Below, one piece after another: positions 6,488 to 15,109 of a DNA stretch of 34,832 nucleotides (position 1 is its first letter; every line of letters starts with the position of its first letter). The stretch is taken from assembly GCA_029012285.1 (NCBI GenBank), contig JAQXLU010000003.1, positions 1 to 34,832 on the forward strand. Reading direction: 5' to 3'. The notes under the pieces were generated by a model. That model ran no database searches and was not told the origin of the DNA. It was given only the letters and a program-made list of their open reading frames with translations. This stretch comes from Clostridiales bacterium. Its GTDB lineage: Bacteria > Bacillota > Clostridia > Christensenellales > Aristaeellaceae. Made by a program: the position numbers and the translations under genes.

Positions 6488-7825
6488 ATGGAAATGAAAG
6501 AGCTCTGGGAGCGGGCCTGCGCCCTGCTTGAAGCCGAAATGAACCGCATCGTGTATACGACGTGGATCGCCAATAACCTGACCGTGATTGCCCTGGAGGG
6601 AGACACGCTGATCCTGCGCATCACGATGGAAAACATGCAGCGCCAGCTGATGAACATGCACCATGTCCGCATCACCGACGCGGTGAGCCGTGCGGCGGGC
6701 AAGCGCATGAATGTCGAAATCCTCACCAGCGCCGAGATTCAGGAGCGCAACGCGCCCAAGGCCGCTGACGCTCAGGACAGGAACGAGATCACCGGCATCG
6801 CCCTCAACCCCAAATACACCTTCGAGACCTTCGTGGTGGGCAGCGGCAACCAGCTGGCCCATGCGGCCTCCCTGGCGGTGGCGGAAGCGCCCGCACAGGC
6901 TTACAACCCGCTGTTCATCTACGGCGGCGTGGGCCTGGGCAAGACCCACCTGATGCACGCCATCGGCCACTTCATCCTGGATGCCGACCCCACCAAGCGG
7001 ATCCTGTATATCTCCGGCGAGCAGTTCACCACCGAGCTGATCACCGCCATCCAGCAGAACCGAAACATCCAGTTCCGCAACCGCTTCCGCAATGTGGACG
7101 TGCTGATGGTGGACGATATTCAGTTCATCGCCGGCAAGGAGTCCACCCAGGAGGAGTTTTTCCATACCTTCAACGCCCTGCATACCGCGGGCAAGCAGAT
7201 CATCCTCACCTCCGACCGGCCTCCGCAGGAGATCGCCCGCCTGGAGGAGCGCCTGAGGAGCCGCTTTGCCTGGGGCTTGCTGGCGGACGTCAAGAAGCCC
7301 GACTTTGAAACCAGGATCGCCATCCTCCAGCGCAAGGCCGAAATGGAGCATCTGCAGGTGGATCCCGAGATCCTGGAGACCATCGCCAGCCATGTGGATT
7401 CCAACATCCGCGAACTGGAGGGCAACCTGACCCGCCTGGTCGCCTATGCCAACCTGACCCAGAAGCCGCTGACGGTCGCCCTTTGCAACGAGGCGCTGCG
7501 CGATTTGTTCTCCACTAAGGCCCGCAAGGAGATCACCCCCCAGGCCATCATGCAGACCGTGGCGGATTACTACTCCATCACCGTCAACGACCTGGTCTGT
7601 CATTCAAGGCGGCGGGAGATCACCGTGCCCCGCCAGATCGCCATGTACCTCACCCGCGAAATGACGAACCTGTCCCTGCCGCAAATCGGCCAGGTGTTCG
7701 GCAACCGCGATCATACCACCGTCCTCCACGGCTGCGACAAGGTGGCTGCGGGCGTCAAGGAAGATGGCAGCGGCATGAGCAGCGTGGTGAACGATATCCG
7801 CAACCTCATTTCAGAAAGCAAATAA
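6488..7825 (+). CDS. dnaA: Chromosomal replication initiator protein DnaA
   Basis: DnaA binds DnaA boxes and opens the origin. Domain I is at about 1-80 (ELWERA...W), followed by a short linker. The AAA+ domain carries Walker [11 protein letters not shown] (about 148-157) and Walker [10 protein letters not shown]. Domain IV ends with the box-recognition signature DHTTVLHGC. The length of 445 aa is normal. The open frame reaches back to 6398, but the ATG at 6488 follows AAAGGAA by about 10 bases and matches the family start ([10 protein letters not shown]). The promoter and two perfect DnaA boxes are upstream. Unusually, the next gene is a glycosidase on the same strand after 189 bases rather than dnaN, and neither recF nor gyrB is in the window. 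Confidence 0.97.
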   Translation: MEMKELWERACALLEAEMNRIVYTTWIANNLTVIALEGDTLILRITMENMQRQLMNMHHVRITDAVSRAAGKRMNVEILTSAEIQERNAPKAADAQDRNEITGIALNPKYTFETFVVGSGNQLAHAASLAVAEAPAQAYNPLFIYGGVGLGKTHLMHAIGHFILDADPTKRILYISGEQFTTELITAIQQNRNIQFRNRFRNVDVLMVDDIQFIAGKESTQEEFFHTFNALHTAGKQIILTSDRPPQEIARLEERLRSRFAWGLLADVKKPDFETRIAILQRKAEMEHLQVDPEILETIASHVDSNIRELEGNLTRLVAYANLTQKPLTVALCNEALRDLFSTKARKEITPQAIMQTVADYYSITVNDLVCHSRRREITVPRQIAMYLTREMTNLSLPQIGQVFGNRDHTTVLHGCDKVAAGVKEDGSGMSSVVNDIRNLISESK

Positions 7826-8014
7826 GCCACACGATGCGCTGTCCGCAGAACAACCGGGCGGCGCATTTCTATTGGCGGCAAAGATGGACAGAAATGAGCA
7901 TTTCTGCGCACAATGCGGGCGGGGTTTGGGGGTTTCCCAGGCAGGAAAAGCAGGAATACCGTCGAACTATACGAAACAGGATATTCCCCGAGAAATCAAC
8001 AGGAGGCATTCAGG

Positions 8015-9403
8015 ATGAGCATTACCGACAAGGCACAGAATCTGAAAATCGCGTACATCGGCGGCGGCAGCCGTGGCTGGGCTTGGGGCTTCATGACGGA
8101 TTTGGCCATGGACGAGCAGCTCTGCGGCACGGTGCGCCTGTACGATATTGACCGCGGCGCGGCGGAGCGCAACGAGGTGATCGGCAACAAGATCAGCGCC
8201 AACCCCGATGCGAAGTCCAAGTGGCAGTATGTGGTCTCCGATTCCCTGAAGGAGGCGCTGACCGGCGCGGACTTCGTGGTCATTTCCATCCTGCCCGGCA
8301 CCTTTGACGAGATGGCGTCGGACGTGCACCTGCCCGAGCGCGTGGGTGTGTACCAGCCCGTGGGCGATACCGTGGGCCCCGGCGGCTTCATGCGCGCGAT
8401 GCGTACCATCCCCATGTTCGTGGAGATCGCGGAGGCCATTCGGGACTACGCGCCCGAGGCGTGGGTGATCAACTACACCAACCCCATGACGCTGTGTATC
8501 CGCACCCTGTATGAGGTGTTCCCGCAGATCAAGGCCTTCGGCTGCTGCCATGAGGTGTTCGGCACGCAGAAGCTCATGTGCGATATGCTCGCTGAACAGC
8601 TGGGCATCGAAAATGTGGATCGCCATGAGATCTATACCACCGTGGTGGGCATCAACCACTTCACCTGGCTGACCCGCGCCACCTACAAGGACATCGACCT
8701 CTACCCCCTGTATGCAAAGTTTGCCGAGAAGTACGCCGATGGCTACGACAAGGGCGGCGACAAGAACTGGATGAACTCCTCCTTCTCCAGCGCGGAGCGG
8801 GTGAAGATCGACCTGTTCCGCCGCTATGGCGTGATCGCCGCTGCGGGCGACCGTCACCTGGCGGAGTTCCTGCCGCCCTGGTATACCCGCAACCCCGAGA
8901 CCGTCAAGCGCTGGAAGTTCGGCCTGACCAGCGTCGATTGGCGCAAGGACGACCTCAAGAACCGCATGCAGCGCTCCGATGATCTGATCTCCGGCAAGGA
9001 GGAGATCCAGCTCAAGGGCTCCGGCGAGGAGGGCCACCTGCTGCTCAAGGCCATCCTGGGCCTGGGCGACCTGGTGAGCAACGTCAACGTGCCCAACCGG
9101 GGGCAGATTCCCAATTTGCCCATCGGCGCGGTGGTGGAGACCAACGCCCTCTTCGGCCTGGACCGCATTGAGCCCGTCTACGCCGGCCCTGTGCCCGCAA
9201 ACGTGCTGCCCCTGGTGGCCCGCCATGTCTACAACCAGGAGAACACCCTGCGCGCAGCCATGACCTGCGACCGCAAGCTGGGCCTGACCACCTTCATGAA
9301 CGACCCGCAGATGGGCGCTGTGTCCATGGAGGACGGCGAGAAGCTGTTTGACGACATGCTGGAGAACCAGCGCAAGTACCTGCCCGCCAAGTGGTTTGAA
9401 TAA
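8015..9403 (+). CDS. lplD: GH4 alpha-galacturonidase, LplD type
   Basis: This 462-aa NAD- and manganese-dependent glycoside hydrolase of family 4 probably releases galacturonic acid from pectin oligosaccharides in the cytoplasm. It has the N-terminal Rossmann motif YIGGGSRGWAW, then GDTVGPGGF, INYTNPM, the metal-ligand Cys and neighbouring His in CCHEVFGTQK, and His in GINHFTW. AAGDRHLAEFLP and SGEEG, together with the overall pattern, resemble Bacillus LplD from memory rather than alpha-glucosidase or 6-phospho-glycosidase members. The ATG at 8015 has AGGAGG 8-9 bases upstream; the longer frame to 7913 lacks support. It is followed by a strong hairpin (9475-9510). It appears to be a single-gene unit; no sugar transporter is adjacent. 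Confidence 0.88.
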   Translation: MSITDKAQNLKIAYIGGGSRGWAWGFMTDLAMDEQLCGTVRLYDIDRGAAERNEVIGNKISANPDAKSKWQYVVSDSLKEALTGADFVVISILPGTFDEMASDVHLPERVGVYQPVGDTVGPGGFMRAMRTIPMFVEIAEAIRDYAPEAWVINYTNPMTLCIRTLYEVFPQIKAFGCCHEVFGTQKLMCDMLAEQLGIENVDRHEIYTTVVGINHFTWLTRATYKDIDLYPLYAKFAEKYADGYDKGGDKNWMNSSFSSAERVKIDLFRRYGVIAAAGDRHLAEFLPPWYTRNPETVKRWKFGLTSVDWRKDDLKNRMQRSDDLISGKEEIQLKGSGEEGHLLLKAILGLGDLVSNVNVPNRGQIPNLPIGAVVETNALFGLDRIEPVYAGPVPANVLPLVARHVYNQENTLRAAMTCDRKLGLTTFMNDPQMGAVSMEDGEKLFDDMLENQRKYLPAKWFE

Positions 9404-9474
9404 GCCGTGGGCAACCTCCCCCTGTGGATGAAATGACGATGGACATATCCACAGTAAGGGTCAAGGAAGCTGTC

Positions 9475-9516
9475 CGCCTCCCGCTGCCAGGCATGACGCA
9501 GCGGGAGGCGCTTTGT
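9475..9516 (+). terminator. Terminator-like hairpin after lplD
   Basis: A perfect 12-bp inverted repeat pairs 9475-9486 with 9499-9510 around a 12-nt loop, followed by CTTTGTG. The T-tract is short, so termination strength is uncertain. Confidence 0.6.
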
Positions 9517-9527
9517 GTGGATCCCCC

Positions 9528-9556
9528 TTGCCATTCCAGCGGCAAATTGGTATAAT
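9528..9556 (+). promoter_or_regulatory. Promoter of the cupin/HD-GYP gene
   Basis: TTGCCA (9528-9533), 17 bases, then TATAAT (9551-9556). Confidence 0.75.
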
Positions 9557-9594
9557 AAGCGACGAAAACCGCCATTGTCCCGGGAGGAAACAGC

Positions 9595-10527
9595 ATGCAG
9601 ATTCGCGTTGAGAACTTCGATGATCTTCGCCACCAGGATATCGCCACCGGCCGGGTGCTCAACGACAACCCGCACATGGAAACCGTGATGTACCACATGA
9701 ACAACGGGGCGTGCCTGAACATGACCTTCGAGGGCCCGGAGGACTTCCTCGACGACCCGATGGTGCTCTACATCGTGCTGGACGGGGCGATCGAGGTCTG
9801 CGAGGTGGACGAGAGCCAGGTGGTGACGGCGGGCAACAGCATCGTGATTCACCCCAAGCACAACTTTTCCGTGTGGGCCAGGGGGGAAGCCAACGTGATT
9901 GCTGTGGCCAGCGATGGCGGCGGCGCGCTGGACGTGGATCACCCCGAGCTGACCGACGCGCTGACCCTGGTGGAAAAGAACGACGCCTATGTGGTGGGTC
10001 ACAATTACCGCGTGAGCCGCTATACGCTGCTGATGATGCAAATCCTTGCGCCGGAGCGCATGACGTCCGCGCTGCGGCTGGCCTCCGGCTTCCATGATGT
10101 GGGCAAGGCGCGGCTTGACCCGGCCATCCTCAACAAGCCTGGCAAGCTGACCGATGAGGAATTCAAGCACATCAAGCTGCATCCCGTGTTTTCCTGGGAG
10201 CTGCTGCGCAAGCATCTGCCGGAGGAGGTGGCCAACATTGCCCGATGGCACCACGAGAAGCTGGATGGCTCCGGCTATCCTGACGGCCTGACGGGCGACA
10301 GCATCCCCCTGGAGAGCCGCACCATCGCCGTAGCGGACATCTTCGACGCGCTCACCACCTCCCGCTGCTACCGGGACGCCTTCTCCTTTGAAAAGGCCCT
10401 GGGCATCATGCAGGCGGAGGTCGATGCGGGCAAGCTGGACAGGGAGGCCTTTGACGCCCTCCGCCAGCTCATCAGCCGGGGGACCATCCGCGATGGCGTG
10501 GACAATCAGCTGCGCAATAAGCTATAA
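9595..10527 (+). CDS. Cupin plus HD-GYP domain phosphohydrolase
   Basis: In this 310-aa cytoplasmic protein the N-terminal part (about 20-105) looks like a cupin beta-barrel (VLDGAIEV, GNSIVIHPKHN, AxGEANVIAV). The C-terminal half (about 130-300) is an HD-GYP domain with His in GHNYRVSRY, the HD pair in FHDVGK (about 167-168), the HHE..DGSGYP box (about 219-229) and VADIFDALT. HD-GYP enzymes usually hydrolyse cyclic di-GMP or a related signal through two or three metal ions; most known residues are present, so activity is likely. The cupin may sense a ligand. GGGAGGA precedes the ATG, and the gene has its own promoter and a bidirectional terminator. The true substrate is not shown by sequence. 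Confidence 0.85.
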   Translation: MQIRVENFDDLRHQDIATGRVLNDNPHMETVMYHMNNGACLNMTFEGPEDFLDDPMVLYIVLDGAIEVCEVDESQVVTAGNSIVIHPKHNFSVWARGEANVIAVASDGGGALDVDHPELTDALTLVEKNDAYVVGHNYRVSRYTLLMMQILAPERMTSALRLASGFHDVGKARLDPAILNKPGKLTDEEFKHIKLHPVFSWELLRKHLPEEVANIARWHHEKLDGSGYPDGLTGDSIPLESRTIAVADIFDALTTSRCYRDAFSFEKALGIMQAEVDAGKLDREAFDALRQLISRGTIRDGVDNQLRNKL

Positions 10528-10533
10528 CCAAAT

Positions 10534-10580
10534 ACCGGCAGGACGCCCTTGAGGGTTGCGTCCCGCCGGTTCTTTTGTTT
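10534..10580. terminator. Bidirectional terminator between convergent genes
   Basis: Bases 10534-10546 pair with 10558-10570 (13 bp with one mismatch), followed by TCTTTTGTTT. It lies between the convergent HD-GYP and flavodoxin-like genes. Confidence 0.75.
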
Positions 10581-11196
10581 AACGGATGAAGTTCGTCCAG
10601 GCGCGCGCTTCCTTCTCGGGCAGCCCGTAAGCCGCCTTGCCCAGGGCGATGGATTTCATCAGGAAGGTCATGTTCCGCGCCAGGGCTCGCAGGGTTTGCA
10701 GCCCCTCCGCGTCCTGGGCCGCCTCGCCAGGTGCGCCGCCGTGGACGGAGTTCCAGTACTGGCTGGCGGCGATTGGCATGCCGCTGATGCCAAAGAACTT
10801 GTTCATTTCGTCATAGGTGGCCGAGCAGCCGCCGCGCCGCGCGATGCAGACGCTGGCCCCCACCTTCATCGTTTTGTCAAAGGGGGTGGAGTAGAACAGC
10901 CGCTGCAAAAAGGCCATCAGCGTGGCGTTCGCGCCGGCGTAGTACACCGGGCTGGCGACAACGATGCCGTCCGCCGCCTCGAATTTCGGGGCAACCTCGT
11001 TGACCGCGTCGTCAAAGACGCACTGGCCCTTCTTCTTGCAGCCCCCGCAGGCGACGCACCCGCGGATGGCCTTGTTCCCGACGGTGATGATCTCCGCCTC
11101 CACGCCCTGGGCAGCGAACACTTCCGCCATTTCCTTGAGCGCCAGGGCCGTGTTGCCGTTCTCCCTGGGCGAACCATTGATGATGAGTACCTTCAT
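10579..11196 (-). CDS. Flavodoxin-like NADPH-dependent FMN reductase family protein
   Basis: This 205-aa protein belongs to the NAD(P)H-dependent FMN reductase / iron-sulphur flavoprotein group. The N-terminal MKVLIINGSPRENGNT is the flavodoxin phosphate-binding loop. CVACGGCKKKGQC (about 47-59) is a compact cysteine motif like those of iron-sulphur flavoproteins and could bind a 4Fe-4S cluster. SPVYYAGANATL is the second FMN loop. AAAGGAAG precedes the ATG. It starts 27 bases after the stop of the AlaX-type gene and is probably co-transcribed with it. The substrate is unknown; reduction of quinones, nitro compounds or metals are family possibilities. Confidence 0.88.
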   Translation of the reverse strand: MKVLIINGSPRENGNTALALKEMAEVFAAQGVEAEIITVGNKAIRGCVACGGCKKKGQCVFDDAVNEVAPKFEAADGIVVASPVYYAGANATLMAFLQRLFYSTPFDKTMKVGASVCIARRGGCSATYDEMNKFFGISGMPIAASQYWNSVHGGAPGEAAQDAEGLQTLRALARNMTFLMKSIALGKAAYGLPEKEARAWTNFIR

Positions 11197-11223
11197 AATT
11201 TACGCTTCCTTTCTGTGTGCTTG

Positions 11224-12420
11224 TCAGCAGCTTGCCTTCACCGCCAGGCGGGCGGCCTCCAGAATCTCGGGGCAGCCGCCGCCCTGGGCGAAGTCGGGCC
11301 TGCCGCCACCCTTGCCGCCCAGCGGACGGGCCGCGTTCCCCAGCAGCGTGCCCATGTGCAATGGCGCATCCGCAGAACGCCCGAACACGTAGATCGCCTG
11401 GTCACCCGCTTTTGCACCCAGCAGGGCGATCACACCGGGCTGAGCAATCAGCGCGGAGGTCACGTCCCGCAAGAGCGCCGCGTCCGCGTCCACAAAGCAG
11501 GCGATGAGTAGCGTGCCGTCCATCAAGCGCTCCGCGTCCGCCAGCATGCCCTGCACCTGGCTCAGCAGCTGCTCTCGCCGCAGGCGCGTCAGCTCGAATT
11601 CCGCAGCCTTGAGCCTCTCCTGCATCGCGAAAACGCTGTCGCGCAGGTGTTCCACGCCAGTGGAAAGCAGCTCGGCAGCGCCGTGGGCGGCATCGTGGCA
11701 GGCGGCGTAATCCGATAGCGCACGCTGCCCGGCGACGAACGTGACGCGCATCTTCCCCCGGGCCGGGGCGACCGACAGTATCTTCACCAGCCCCAGCTGG
11801 CCTGCGCTGGAAGGATGCGTGCCGCCGCAGGCCACCATTTCATCATCGCCGATGGCGACCACGCGCACATGCTCCGTCACCGTGGGCGGCTTGCGCAGGG
11901 GCAGCAGCGGCAGTTCCTCCGGGGTCGGGAACCAGCAGCGGATGGGCACGTCCCGCTGGATGTGCTCGTTCACATCCTGCTCGATGCGTCGTAGCGCCTC
12001 CTCGGAAATGCGTGTTGCCCCTTCGGGCATCGCCACATCAATGGTGGATACCCTGTCGCTGATGTGCAGCCCGATGGTCACGCCGCCCATCAGCCGGTGT
12101 AGCGCGCCGGCGATCATGTGGTCGCCCGCGTGCTGCTGCATGTGGTCGAACCGCCTTGTCCAGTCGATGCGGCCCTGCACGCTTTCCCCCACGGCCAGGG
12201 GCTGCGTCACGGTATGCCAGACCTCGCCGCCTTCGACATTCACATCAATCACCCGGGCGCTGCCCAGGACGCCGGTGTCATAGGGTTGACCGCCGGAGGT
12301 GGGGTAGAAGGCGCTGCGGTCGAGCAGCACGTCGAAGTCCTCGCCCCTCGGGCGGCAAGCAAGCACCTGCGCGGTGAATTCCGTCAGGTAGGGCTGATCG
12401 TAATACAGGCGTTCGGTCAT
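11224..12420 (-). CDS. AlaX-type alanyl-tRNA editing protein with DHHA1 domain
   Basis: This free-standing relative of the alanyl-tRNA synthetase editing region hydrolyses mischarged Ser- or Gly-tRNA(Ala). The N-terminal part (about 1-90) is the beta-barrel lead-in (FYPTSGGQP). The editing zinc site is HAGDH (about 97-101) with the CGGTH motif (about 200). A coiled-coil linker (about 260-300) leads to a C-terminal DHHA1 domain ending in GGKGGGRPDFAQGGG. The length of about 398 aa fits the long AlaX class. Starts at 12426 (ATG) and 12429 (GTG) are also in frame; GGAG at 12431-12434 is 4 bases from 12426 and 10 from 12420. The family-like beginning MTERLYYDQPYLTEF favours 12420. It is divergent from the response-regulator gene and leads the flavodoxin gene. 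Confidence 0.88.
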   Translation of the reverse strand: MTERLYYDQPYLTEFTAQVLACRPRGEDFDVLLDRSAFYPTSGGQPYDTGVLGSARVIDVNVEGGEVWHTVTQPLAVGESVQGRIDWTRRFDHMQQHAGDHMIAGALHRLMGGVTIGLHISDRVSTIDVAMPEGATRISEEALRRIEQDVNEHIQRDVPIRCWFPTPEELPLLPLRKPPTVTEHVRVVAIGDDEMVACGGTHPSSAGQLGLVKILSVAPARGKMRVTFVAGQRALSDYAACHDAAHGAAELLSTGVEHLRDSVFAMQERLKAAEFELTRLRREQLLSQVQGMLADAERLMDGTLLIACFVDADAALLRDVTSALIAQPGVIALLGAKAGDQAIYVFGRSADAPLHMGTLLGNAARPLGGKGGGRPDFAQGGGCPEILEAARLAVKASC

Positions 12421-12440
12421 GATCATCACACTCCGCTGCC

Positions 12441-12469
12441 ATCATACCACGTTATAGCGGCGCTGTCCA
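12441..12469 (-). promoter_or_regulatory. Promoter of the AlaX/flavoprotein unit
   Basis: On the minus strand TGGACA (12464-12469), 17 bases, then TATGAT (12441-12446) with extended TGG. Confidence 0.65.
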
Positions 12470-12492
12470 CCCTTTTGCGCTGGGGCAAACGC

Positions 12493-12521
12493 TTGCCGCC
12501 GCCGCGCGCCTGTGGTACAAT
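12493..12521 (+). promoter_or_regulatory. Promoter of the two-component system genes
   Basis: TTGCCG (12493-12498), 17 bases, then TACAAT (12516-12521). The start of transcription should fall at about 12528, at the first base of the AGGAGG ribosome site, so the leader is very short. Confidence 0.65.
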
Positions 12522-12542
12522 GGGTGCAGGAGGATGAATGCC

Positions 12543-13217
12543 GTGACGTACAGAATTCTTGTGGTGGAGGACGATTACAGCATTTCCCAGGCCGTGGCGC
12601 AGCAGCTGGCGGCGTGGGATATGGCAGCGCAGGTCGTGACCGATTTTGCCAATGTACTGGGGGAGTTCGCGGCCTTTGACCCCCATCTGGTGCTGCTGGA
12701 CATCAAGCTGCCCTTCTACAGCGGCTATCACTGGTGCCAGGAGCTGCGGCGGGTGTCGAAGGTGCCGATCATCTTCATCTCCTCCGCGTCGGACAGCATG
12801 AACATCGTGATGACCATGAACATGGGCGCGGATGATTTCATCGCCAAGCCCTTTGACCTGAATGTGCTTTTGGCCAAGGTGCAGGCGCTTTTGCGCAGGA
12901 CGTATGCCTTTGCATCGAACATCACGGTGATCGAGCACCGGGGCGCGATGCTCAACACGGGGGACAGCACGCTGACCTTCCAGGGCGAAACGATCCCGCT
13001 GAGCAAGAACGAATACCGCATCCTGCTCACGCTGATGCAGAATAAGGGCAAGGTGGTCAGCCGGGAAAGGCTGATGGAGGCGCTTTGGGCCACGGACAGC
13101 TTTGTGGATGAAAACACGCTGTCGGTCAATGTCAATCGGCTGCGCAAGCGGCTGGAAGGCGCTGGGCTGAGCGGGTTCATCACCACCCAGCACGGGGTCG
13201 GCTACATCGTGAAATAG
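12543..13217 (+). CDS. bceR: BceR-type response regulator
   Basis: This 224-aa OmpR/PhoB-family regulator has a receiver domain (about 1-115) with acidic pocket EDD, phospho-acceptor Asp in LLDIKLP (about 50) and Lys in AKPFD (about 102). A winged-helix DNA-binding domain (about 130-223) carries the LSKNEYRIL and HGVGYIVK blocks. The frame also allows an ATG at 12534, but that directly abuts AGGAGG; the GTG at 12543 lies nine bases from it and is preferred. It is followed after 14 bases by the sensor kinase and then the ABC transporter genes, the classic BceRS-BceAB order, and should activate the transporter promoter through the inverted repeat at 14244-14261. Confidence 0.92.
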   Translation: MTYRILVVEDDYSISQAVAQQLAAWDMAAQVVTDFANVLGEFAAFDPHLVLLDIKLPFYSGYHWCQELRRVSKVPIIFISSASDSMNIVMTMNMGADDFIAKPFDLNVLLAKVQALLRRTYAFASNITVIEHRGAMLNTGDSTLTFQGETIPLSKNEYRILLTLMQNKGKVVSRERLMEALWATDSFVDENTLSVNVNRLRKRLEGAGLSGFITTQHGVGYIVK

Positions 13218-13231
13218 GGGGACGGCGGGGC

Positions 13232-14209
13232 ATGTGGATGTATCTGAGGCAGCGCTGGCAACTGCTGCTCCTGCTGCTGACTTGCTGCGCCGTCTTTGCG
13301 GGGACGTTCGCGCTGTATCGCTTCCCGCTCACGGCGGTTTTGTACCCGGGCGGGCTCTGCCTGTTGCTGCTGCTGGCCTTCGGGGGCATGGATTACGCCA
13401 GATTGCGCCGCAAGCGCAGGACGCTCAAGGCCCTGGGGCGCATGCCCTTCATGCTGTCGGAGCAGCTGCCTCCCCCCTCGGACGGCATCGAGGCGGAATA
13501 CCAGCAGCTGCTGATGCTGCTCACCGATGCCCATCGCCGCATGGAGGACGAGCAGAACGGCCGCTATCAGGACATGATGGACTACTACACCATCTGGGCG
13601 CACCAGATCAAGACCCCCATCGCGGCCATGCGGCTGCACCTCCAGCAGGAGGATACCCCCAGAAGCCGGATGCTCATGACCGAGCTGATGCGCGTGGAGC
13701 AGTATGTGGAGATGGTTTTGACCTATCTGCGGCTGGATTCCCACGACACGGATTATGTCATCCGGGAATATGACGCGGACGCGATCGTGCGCCAGGCGGT
13801 GAAGCGCTTCGCCGGGGAATTCATCACCCGCCATCTGACGCTGCAGTATCAGGTGCTGAACACCACCGTCATTACCGACGAGAAGTGGCTGCTCTTCGTG
13901 GTGGAGCAGGTGCTGTCCAACGCGCTGAAATACACATCGGCAGGCAGCGTCTCGATATATATGGAAGGAAAGACGCTGTGCATCCGGGACACGGGCATGG
14001 GCATTGCGCCGGAGGACCTGCCCCGCATCTTTGACAAGGGGTACACCGGGGCGGCGGGCCGGGCGGACAAGAAGGCCAGCGGCATCGGGCTGTACCTGTG
14101 CAAGCGCATCTGCCGCAACCTGGGGCATGGGATTGCGGCGTCGTCCGTGCCGGGGGAGGGCACGACGGTGCGCATCTGCCTGGAACAGCGCCAGCTGACG
14201 GTGGAGTGA
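13232..14209 (+). CDS. bceS: BceS-type intramembrane-sensing histidine kinase
   Basis: This 325-aa kinase has two N-terminal membrane helices (about 10-27 and 34-52) and almost no extracellular loop, the mark of intramembrane-sensing kinases that take their signal from a BceAB transporter. The phospho-acceptor His is in WAHQIKTPIA (about 127). The N box is LSNALKYT, and the G boxes are DTGMGIAPEDLPRIFDKGY and GIGLYLCKRI. It starts 14 bases after the regulator gene with a G-rich ribosome site; an ATG two codons later is also possible. Family knowledge indicates a complex with the downstream permease. Confidence 0.92.
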   Translation: MWMYLRQRWQLLLLLLTCCAVFAGTFALYRFPLTAVLYPGGLCLLLLLAFGGMDYARLRRKRRTLKALGRMPFMLSEQLPPPSDGIEAEYQQLLMLLTDAHRRMEDEQNGRYQDMMDYYTIWAHQIKTPIAAMRLHLQQEDTPRSRMLMTELMRVEQYVEMVLTYLRLDSHDTDYVIREYDADAIVRQAVKRFAGEFITRHLTLQYQVLNTTVITDEKWLLFVVEQVLSNALKYTSAGSVSIYMEGKTLCIRDTGMGIAPEDLPRIFDKGYTGAAGRADKKASGIGLYLCKRICRNLGHGIAASSVPGEGTTVRICLEQRQLTVE

Positions 14210-14243
14210 GCGGCGCAGCGGTGCGCTGTTGTGATGCTGGGTT

Positions 14244-14261
14244 TCTTACACAAATGTAAGA
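14244..14261. promoter_or_regulatory. BceR-like operator (inverted repeat)
   Basis: A perfect inverted repeat, TCTTACA-CAAA-TGTAAGA, has 7-bp arms and a 4-nt spacer. This matches the known TNACA-N4-TGTAA style of BceR-type binding sites. It lies about 50 bases before the -10 of the ABC transporter genes. A further half-site, TTGTAAG, occurs at 14274-14280. Confidence 0.8.
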
Positions 14262-14310
14262 TTCCGGGGGGATTTGTAAGGCAAGTCAATGGCTTTGCAG
14301 CCCTCCGTTT

Positions 14311-14319
14311 TGGTATGAT
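14311..14319 (+). promoter_or_regulatory. Promoter -10 of bceAB
   Basis: Extended TGG plus TATGAT (14314-14319). No good -35 hexamer is seen at the right distance, as expected for an activator-dependent promoter. Confidence 0.55.
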
Positions 14320-14344
14320 ACTTCCCGTAAAGGAGGTTATCCAT

Positions 14345-15109
14345 ATGAGCTTGTTGGAAGTTAATCAGTTGAATAAGGTGTACACCACCCGCCTGGGCGG
14401 CGCGAAGGTGGAGGCGCTGCGCAGCGTCACCTTCCAGGTGGAGGATGGCGAATATGTGGCGATCATGGGGGAAAGCGGATCGGGCAAGACCACGCTGCTG
14501 AACATCCTGGCGGCGCTGGACAAGCCCACCGGCGGCAGCGTGCGGCTGGATGGCCATAACCTGTCGGACATCAAGGAGAGCGCGGTGGCAGCCTTCCGCC
14601 GGGACAACCTGGGCTTTGTGTTCCAGGAGTTCAACCTCCTGGACACCTTCACCCTGGAGGACAACATCCTCCTGCCCCTGGTGCTCTCGGGCACGCCCCA
14701 TGCGGAGATGAAGCACCGCCTGGCTACCATCGCCGCGCAGCTGGGCATCGCCACGCTGCTGAAAAAGTACCCCTACGAGGTGTCCGGCGGGCAGAAGCAG
14801 CGGGCCGCCGTCGCCCGCGCGATGATTACCGAGCCCCGCTTGCTCCTGGCGGATGAGCCCACCGGCGCGCTGGATTCCAAGTCCACCGACGATTTGCTCC
14901 AGGTCTTTGCCACGCTCCACCTCCTCGGGCAGACCATCCTGATGGTGACCCACTCGGTCAAGGCTGCCAGCCATGCCTCCCGCGTGCTGTTCATCAAGGA
15001 CGGCGAGGTGTTCCACCAGATCTACCGCGGCGCTTCCACCAACGAGCAGCTCTATCAGAAGATCAGCGATACCCTGACCTTGCTGGCGACGGGCGGTGAA
15101 ATCGAATGA
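14345..15109 (+). CDS. bceA: BceA-type ABC transporter ATPase
   Basis: This 254-aa ATPase of the MacB/BceA class powers the BceAB pump that removes or frees lipid II-cycle targets from peptide antibiotics. Walker A is GESGSGKTT (about 44-52), the Q-loop is VFQEFNL, the signature is VSGGQKQR (about 146-153), and Walker B is LLLADEPTGALDS. AAAGGAGG lies seven bases before the ATG; the longer frame to 14231 is not needed. Its stop overlaps the permease start (ATGA), so the two are translationally coupled. Confidence 0.94.
   Translation: MSLLEVNQLNKVYTTRLGGAKVEALRSVTFQVEDGEYVAIMGESGSGKTTLLNILAALDKPTGGSVRLDGHNLSDIKESAVAAFRRDNLGFVFQEFNLLDTFTLEDNILLPLVLSGTPHAEMKHRLATIAAQLGIATLLKKYPYEVSGGQKQRAAVARAMITEPRLLLADEPTGALDSKSTDDLLQVFATLHLLGQTILMVTHSVKAASHASRVLFIKDGEVFHQIYRGASTNEQLYQKISDTLTLLATGGEIE

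Noticed and set aside
6446..7603. Long minus-strand open frame opposite dnaA
   Set aside because: It is a shadow of the GC-rich dnaA coding frame; no ribosome site or family signature.
7826..8014. Possible short gene between dnaA and lplD
   Set aside because: The frame is only the upstream extension of lplD; the real start has a strong ribosome site at 8001-8006.
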